Assembly (NCBI GenBank): GCA_958419945.1
Contig: CATZIC010000041.1
Span: 1 to 17,938, forward strand
DNA length: 17,938 bases
Reading direction: 5' to 3'
Origin: an uncultured Clostridia bacterium
GTDB lineage: Bacteria > Bacillota > Clostridia > Christensenellales > Borkfalkiaceae
Made by a program: the position numbers and the translations under genes. The notes below the pieces were generated by a model. It was not told the origin of the DNA. It saw nothing but the letters and a program-made list of their open reading frames with translations, and searched no databases. This document shows positions 14,843 to 17,938 of the stretch, piece by piece. Each line of letters begins with the position of its first letter. Position 1 is the stretch's first letter.

Positions 14843-14871
14843 ATTATATATTTATTTTTTTCACTTGTCAA
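14843..14871 (-). promoter_or_regulatory. Perfect consensus sigma-70 promoter of the giant gene
   Basis: On the minus strand TTGACA (14866-14871), a 17-bp A-rich spacer and TATAAT (14843-14848) match consensus at all 12 positions. The predicted start is near 14836, giving a 5' leader of about 67 nt. Such a match usually means strong basal transcription, notable for a 13.2-kb message. Confidence 0.93.
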
Positions 14872-14968
14872 CACCTAAACCGAAAATTTTGTGATAAAAT
14901 TGAACCTTTCCGCGAAAAAGGACTTGGAAATTTTTGCCTGAAAAAACAAAATTTACGAACTATTTTTT

Positions 14969-15007
14969 AAAAAAACCGACCTATAGGCCGATTTTCGGCG
15001 GTTTTTT
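14969..15007. terminator. Bidirectional terminator-like hairpin 1
   Basis: An outer stem AAAAACCG/CGGTTTTT (about 14970-14978 with 14999-15007) encloses GCCGA/TCGGC (14987-14991 with 14995-14999, sharing one base with the outer stem, so the two compete at that base) and the palindrome CCTATAGG at 14980-14987. Runs of A on the left and T on the right give a U-rich tail on either strand. Confidence 0.65.
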
Positions 15008-15127
15008 ATAACTTTTTAAAGGCTTGGGACAAGCTGTCTGTTACGTGAAATCAAATCAGCTTATTCTGTTTGTGTTTTTGTGCTTAGGCTTTGTGAAAAT
15101 TACGAAAAATTATTTTTTCACGGCATG

Positions 15128-15148
15128 AAAAATAGGGCTATAAGCCCT
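15128..15148 (-). terminator. Terminator-like hairpin 2
   Basis: Stem AGGGCT/AGCCCT (15134-15139 with 15143-15148) has an ATA/TAT loop. On the minus strand it is followed by ATTTTT. Confidence 0.6.
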
Positions 15149-15260
15149 TTATTGAAAATATTTTAAAGTAAAATCGTTTTTGCGGCAAGCTTTTAAAAAT
15201 TGCAAACGCAAATTGCGCCGTTTTGGGGATTATTCATTGATTTTCAGCACGTTTTACAAT

Positions 15261-15283
15261 AAAAAAGCGGGCTATAAGCCCGT
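15261..15283 (-). terminator. Terminator-like hairpin 3
   Basis: Stem CGGGCT/AGCCCG (15268-15273 with 15277-15282) has the same three-base loop as hairpin 2. On the minus strand it is followed by CTTTTTT, the classic intrinsic-terminator form. Its core GGGCTATAAGCCC is identical to that of hairpin 2. Confidence 0.7.
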
Positions 15284-15528
15284 TATTTAAGTTTTTTTAT
15301 TTTAGGCGGATTTTGCCTTCGACTTTTACGCCAAAAAAATTTTAAAAAAGTTTGAAAAATTTTTTCTTGCGCCGTAATTTTACCTTAATTTTGCCCTCGT
15401 TAAGAAGTTAAAACTTAGATTTTTCGGCACAAAAAAGAAATTTGCCGTGTCTCCACCAGAAAACGGCAGAAAAAATCCCAACGTCAAAAACGGCGTAAAG
15501 AGGACATTAAAAGGCTTAAGCTATAAGG

Positions 15529-15558
15529 AAAAAGCCGTTAAAAAACATTCTGAACGGC
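15529..15558 (-). terminator. Terminator of trxA
   Basis: On the minus strand GCCGTT (15553-15558) and AACGGC (15534-15539) enclose a 13-nt loop and are followed by TTTTT (15529-15533). It lies 25 bp after the trxA stop. Confidence 0.75.
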
Positions 15559-15582
15559 AATATAAATCTTAATGGCAGCGGG

Positions 15583-15912
15583 TTATTCTTCCAAAGGTTC
15601 GCCTTTTATAAACTTTAAAAGATCCTCTTCTGGAACGCTTCCCACCATCATACGGGTAGCTTTACCGCCCTCGAACATCATAAAGGTGGGAATGCTTCTT
15701 ATTTGAAAAGTCCTTGCCAAAAATTCTTCGTCGTCGACGTTGACTTTACCGACCTTTATTTCACCATTAAAATCGACGGAAACCTTTTCCACGATAGGAA
15801 GCATGGCTTTACACGGTCCGCACCAGGTAGCCCAGAAATCCACTAAAACCGGTTTGTCGGACTGTAAAACTTCTTGTTGAAAATTTTCTTGAGTTAACGT
15901 TATTTCGTTCAT
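15583..15912 (-). CDS. trxA: Thioredoxin
   Basis: Encodes 109 residues, the normal thioredoxin length; it reduces disulfides in cytoplasmic proteins using electrons from thioredoxin reductase. Visible landmarks are PVLVDFWATWCGPCK (21-35) with the active-site Cys31 and Cys34, the buried Asp25, the KVNVDDEE strand and SIPTF with the cis-proline Pro75. I chose the ATG at 15910-15912: GAGAGGG sits just upstream and the protein then begins like other thioredoxins. An in-frame ATG ten codons earlier (15940-15942) would place the ribosome binding site inside the gene. It has its own promoter and terminator and is divergent from the ABC genes. Confidence 0.97.
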   Translation of the reverse strand: MNEITLTQENFQQEVLQSDKPVLVDFWATWCGPCKAMLPIVEKVSVDFNGEIKVGKVNVDDEEFLARTFQIRSIPTFMMFEGGKATRMMVGSVPEEDLLKFIKGEPLEE

Positions 15913-15957
15913 AATACCCTCTCGTAATTGACAGAAAATCAAAGTTACTTTATAATT

Positions 15958-15986
15958 ATTTTAAACCCTAAATGCTTCGTTGTCAA
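15958..15986 (-). promoter_or_regulatory. Sigma-70-type promoter of trxA
   Basis: On the minus strand TTGACA (15981-15986) is followed after 17 bp by TAAAAT (15958-15963), an 11 of 12 match. The start near 15951 gives a leader of about 39 nt. Confidence 0.88.
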
Positions 15987-16040
15987 GACATTTTATACTT
16001 GTCCTTATTTGCGGGTCTTTATACCACGGACTTTATAAAA

Positions 16041-16070
16041 TCGACTATTTACCGAAATAACCTTCATAAT
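16041..16070 (+). promoter_or_regulatory. Possible promoter of the ABC transporter genes
   Basis: TCGACT (16041-16046) and CATAAT (16065-16070), 18 bp apart, form a weak promoter-like pair that would give a leader of about 30 nt. An alternative is TATAAA at 16034-16039 with a poor -35. The 164-bp intergenic region is shared with the divergent trxA promoter. Neither candidate is strong. Confidence 0.3.
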
Positions 16071-16106
16071 TTTTGACAACCGCAAAAATCGCATAAGGAG
16101 ACTTTA

Positions 16107-16829
16107 ATGCTAAAAATCGAACGTCTTACAAAAACTTACGGAACAAAAAAGGCCGTAGACGACCTAACGCTAGAAATAAACGCAGGTGAAATCTACGCAT
16201 TTATCGGGCATAACGGCGCGGGAAAAACCACGACCATAAAATGCTGTGCGGGAATTTTGGGCTTTGACAGCGGCGAAATCTTTATAGACGGAATTTCCGT
16301 AAAAGAAGATCCCATAGCCTGCAAAAAACTTATAGCGTACATTCCGGATAACCCCGATCTTTACGATTTTATGACGGGCGCAAAATATCTTAACTTTATT
16401 GCGGACGCCTTTAAAATTCCGACCGAGGAGCGCAACGAAAAAATCGAAAAGTACGCTAAGATTTTTTCCATAAATGAAAATCTTTGGCAACCTATCGGAG
16501 AATACTCTCACGGTATGAAGCAAAAACTTGCGGTTGTTTCCGCACTTATACACGACCCGAAACTTATAATTATGGACGAACCTTTCGTTGGGCTTGACCC
16601 GACGAGTGCGCACACTTTGAAAGTTTTGATGCGTGAACTTTGCGACAACGGCTCTGCAATATTCTTTTCCACGCACGTTTTGGAAGTTGCGGAAAAACTT
16701 TGCGATAAAGTTGCCATTATAAAGGGCGGCAAACTCGTAATATCCGGTACTATGGAAGAAATTGCAGGAAGCGACGGACTTGAAAACGCATTTTTGGAAA
16801 CCGTGGAAAAAGGGGCCGACAATGCTTAA
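16107..16829 (+). CDS. ABC transporter ATP-binding protein, EcsA-like
   Basis: Encodes 240 residues of an ABC ATPase that powers an ABC-2-type membrane partner in the cytoplasmic membrane. Motifs in order: Walker A GHNGAGKT (34-41), a Q-loop region reading YIPDNPDLYD (78-87), signature YSHGMKQK (133-140) in place of LSGGQ, Walker B LIIMDEP (153-159) followed by FVGLDP, and the switch histidine in STHVLEVAE (His190). Asp81 occupies the usual Q-loop glutamine position. The YIP-x-x-P-x-LY, S-x-GMKQK and DEPF-x-GLDP wording is close to Bacillus EcsA as I recall it. AAGGAG at 16095-16100 sets the start. The stop overlaps the next gene by 8 nt, so the two are translationally coupled. The substrate cannot be told. 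Confidence 0.95.
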   Translation: MLKIERLTKTYGTKKAVDDLTLEINAGEIYAFIGHNGAGKTTTIKCCAGILGFDSGEIFIDGISVKEDPIACKKLIAYIPDNPDLYDFMTGAKYLNFIADAFKIPTEERNEKIEKYAKIFSINENLWQPIGEYSHGMKQKLAVVSALIHDPKLIIMDEPFVGLDPTSAHTLKVLMRELCDNGSAIFFSTHVLEVAEKLCDKVAIIKGGKLVISGTMEEIAGSDGLENAFLETVEKGADNA

Positions 16830-17938
16830 AACTCTTATTAAAAAAGAATTCCTCGGATTCTTCGGCAAAATGCTGACAGTTCGTTCCAGAAAGCGGACGT
16901 CGAATGGGTCGATAATTTTATTTATAGTACTTTTCCTTTACCTTTTTATAGTACTCGGCGCTTCATTCGGCGGACTATGCCATTCCCTTCTTACCACCCT
17001 TATCGAAAAGGACGCAGTTTGGTTTTACGGTGCATTCACGGCAGCTTTGGCTACCCTATTTGCACTTTTGGGAAGCGTTTTTTCTTCAATGACGCAACTA
17101 TACGATTCCAAAGACAACGACTTACTGTTGTCGCTTCCTATTCCGCCATCCTATATTTTAATAGCAAGGATGCTTCCCCTTCTCGTTTTCAACCTTATAT
17201 TTACGTCAATAGCATTTATTCCTGCCATAGTCGTTTATATAATGCTCGTCGGAATAAGCCCTTTATCGCTACTGTTTCAGATATTTATTTTACTGCTTGT
17301 TTCGGCGCTTTCTCTTGCAATAAGTTGCCTTATAGGTCGGTTATTGGCGGTTTTTCTTGCGAAAGTCAAACGTAAAGCTCTTGTTTCCATAATCTTTTCC
17401 GCAGTATTTTTTGCGGTGTACGCGTACTTTATGATTAACCTTGACGGCGCTATCGAAAAGCTTATGGAAAACGTAATTTCCCTTACCGTATTTTTCAAAA
17501 AATACCTGCCTACGCTGTATTGGACGGGGCTCGGATTTTCCGGAAACGTTCTTTGGTTTTTTGTAACCTTACTTATAAACGCAGCTATTTCGGTTGGAAT
17601 ATATTTTATCATTTCAAAAACCTATATCAAAACGATTACGGGAAACAAAGGGTCAGTACAAAGAAAGTACAAGACAAAAAAACTCAAAGAAAAATCGGTA
17701 TTTCTTTCCCTTCTATATAAGGAATGGAAAAGGTTCAGTGGTTCGGCAGTATACTTGATAAACTGTTCCGTAGGCGTCATTTTGGTGTTAATCGCAACCG
17801 TAATTGCAGCCATTAAAGCCGGTGATTTAAGAAGCGCCCTTACGGCTACGGAAATATCCCCTTTGATTCCTGCGATTTTAACGGGAGGCTTGCTTGCAAT
17901 GCTTTCCACGGACTGCGTAAGCGCGCCTTCCATATCAC
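16822..17938 (+). CDS. ABC transporter membrane permease (partial, runs off the window)
   Basis: An open frame of 372 codons from ATG 16822-16824 has no stop before the window edge, so the C-terminus is missing. It starts 8 nt inside the end of the ATPase gene, the usual arrangement for an ATPase and permease pair. The protein is highly hydrophobic, with membrane segments at about residues 30-52, 68-90, 115-143, 147-178, 184-205, 243-266, 311-333 and from 349 on. The loop YDSKDNDLLLSLPIPPS (94-110), with a following ILIAR, is typical of large ABC-2-type permeases of Bacillota. A basic cytoplasmic loop lies at about 267-293. Likely the partner of the EcsA-like ATPase; whether it exports a lipid, peptide or drug is unknown. 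Confidence 0.9.
   Translation, partial: MLKTLIKKEFLGFFGKMLTVRSRKRTSNGSIILFIVLFLYLFIVLGASFGGLCHSLLTTLIEKDAVWFYGAFTAALATLFALLGSVFSSMTQLYDSKDNDLLLSLPIPPSYILIARMLPLLVFNLIFTSIAFIPAIVVYIMLVGISPLSLLFQIFILLLVSALSLAISCLIGRLLAVFLAKVKRKALVSIIFSAVFFAVYAYFMINLDGAIEKLMENVISLTVFFKKYLPTLYWTGLGFSGNVLWFFVTLLINAAISVGIYFIISKTYIKTITGNKGSVQRKYKTKKLKEKSVFLSLLYKEWKRFSGSAVYLINCSVGVILVLIATVIAAIKAGDLRSALTATEISPLIPAILTGGLLAMLSTDCVSAPSIS

Larger units (their letters stand above)
14872..15527. other. Gene-free AT-rich intergenic block
   Basis: About 650 bp between the giant gene's promoter and the trxA terminator contain no credible coding frame: frames are short and lack ribosome binding sites. I found no tRNA or other recognisable RNA gene. 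The block holds three related hairpins, listed separately. A weak minus-strand promoter-like pair, TTGTCC then TATAAA at 16-bp spacing, lies around 15006-15033, just upstream of the hairpin at 14969-15007. Confidence 0.6.

Noticed and set aside
14872..15527. tRNA, tmRNA or other housekeeping RNA in the long spacer
   Set aside because: No T-loop-like motif, acceptor stem or other recognisable conserved RNA core was found on either strand by eye. The region is AT-rich with only simple hairpins.
15913..15942. Upstream ATG adding ten residues to thioredoxin
   Set aside because: The extension would contain the GAGAGGG ribosome binding site of the ATG at 15910-15912. The shorter protein matches the family's usual N-terminus and length.
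16073..16078. TTGACA on the plus strand as the -35 box of the ABC genes
   Set aside because: At 17-bp spacing the -10 box would fall on AGGAGA, the ribosome binding site, and is not a -10 sequence.
16170..16868. Minus-strand 232-codon frame over the ABC ATPase gene
   Set aside because: It is fully antisense to an unmistakable ATPase gene. The product is rich in Phe, Lys, Val and Asn with no recognisable motif and no ribosome binding site context.

Overview
The window looks like a piece of chromosome from a low-to-moderate GC Bacillota, most likely a gut-type Clostridia lineage. The grounds are the rpsF-ssb-rpsR gene order typical of that phylum, strong AGGAG-type ribosome binding sites, near-perfect TTGACA-17-TATAAT promoters, AT-rich intergenic DNA and an EcsA-like ABC ATPase. 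The exact taxon is inference; there is no rRNA gene to settle it.

Layout from left to right. Positions 1-301 hold no gene: a three-unit 45-bp tandem array of palindromic repeats, then a perfect 18-bp-stem terminator and a nested hairpin, both downstream of rpsR. Positions 302-1359, minus strand, are the ribosomal/replication operon rpsF-ssb-rpsR. It is read from a consensus promoter at 1536-1564 through a structured leader that carries a candidate S6:S18 autoregulatory site.

Positions 1570-14769, minus strand, are one uninterrupted 13.2-kb gene for a 4399-residue protein that I do not recognise as any named family. It has an N-terminal membrane segment and is otherwise built almost wholly from nested repeats: a basic unit of about 35-55 residues around an L-x-(I/L/V)-G-(D/E)-(I/V/L) core, at least 16 copies of a roughly 47-residue variant, a tandem pair offset by 379 residues, and two 785-residue blocks 1236 residues apart plus a partial third. 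It has its own fully consensus promoter. It ends only 5 bp before the -35 box of the rpsF promoter, with no terminator visible between. This is the candidate novel element of the window.

Positions 14770-15582 are an 813-bp gene-free, AT-rich block with three related CTATA-centred terminator hairpins plus the trxA terminator. trxA (thioredoxin) lies at 15583-15912, minus strand, with its own consensus promoter. Divergent from it, plus strand, are an ABC ATPase gene (16107-16829) and its translationally coupled membrane permease (16822 to the window edge, incomplete).

How they fit together: housekeeping genes (S6, SSB, S18, thioredoxin) and an ABC exporter-type pair flank a giant, probably surface-exposed, repeat protein. 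Nothing in the sequence ties the giant protein functionally to its neighbours except possible transcriptional read-through into rpsF.
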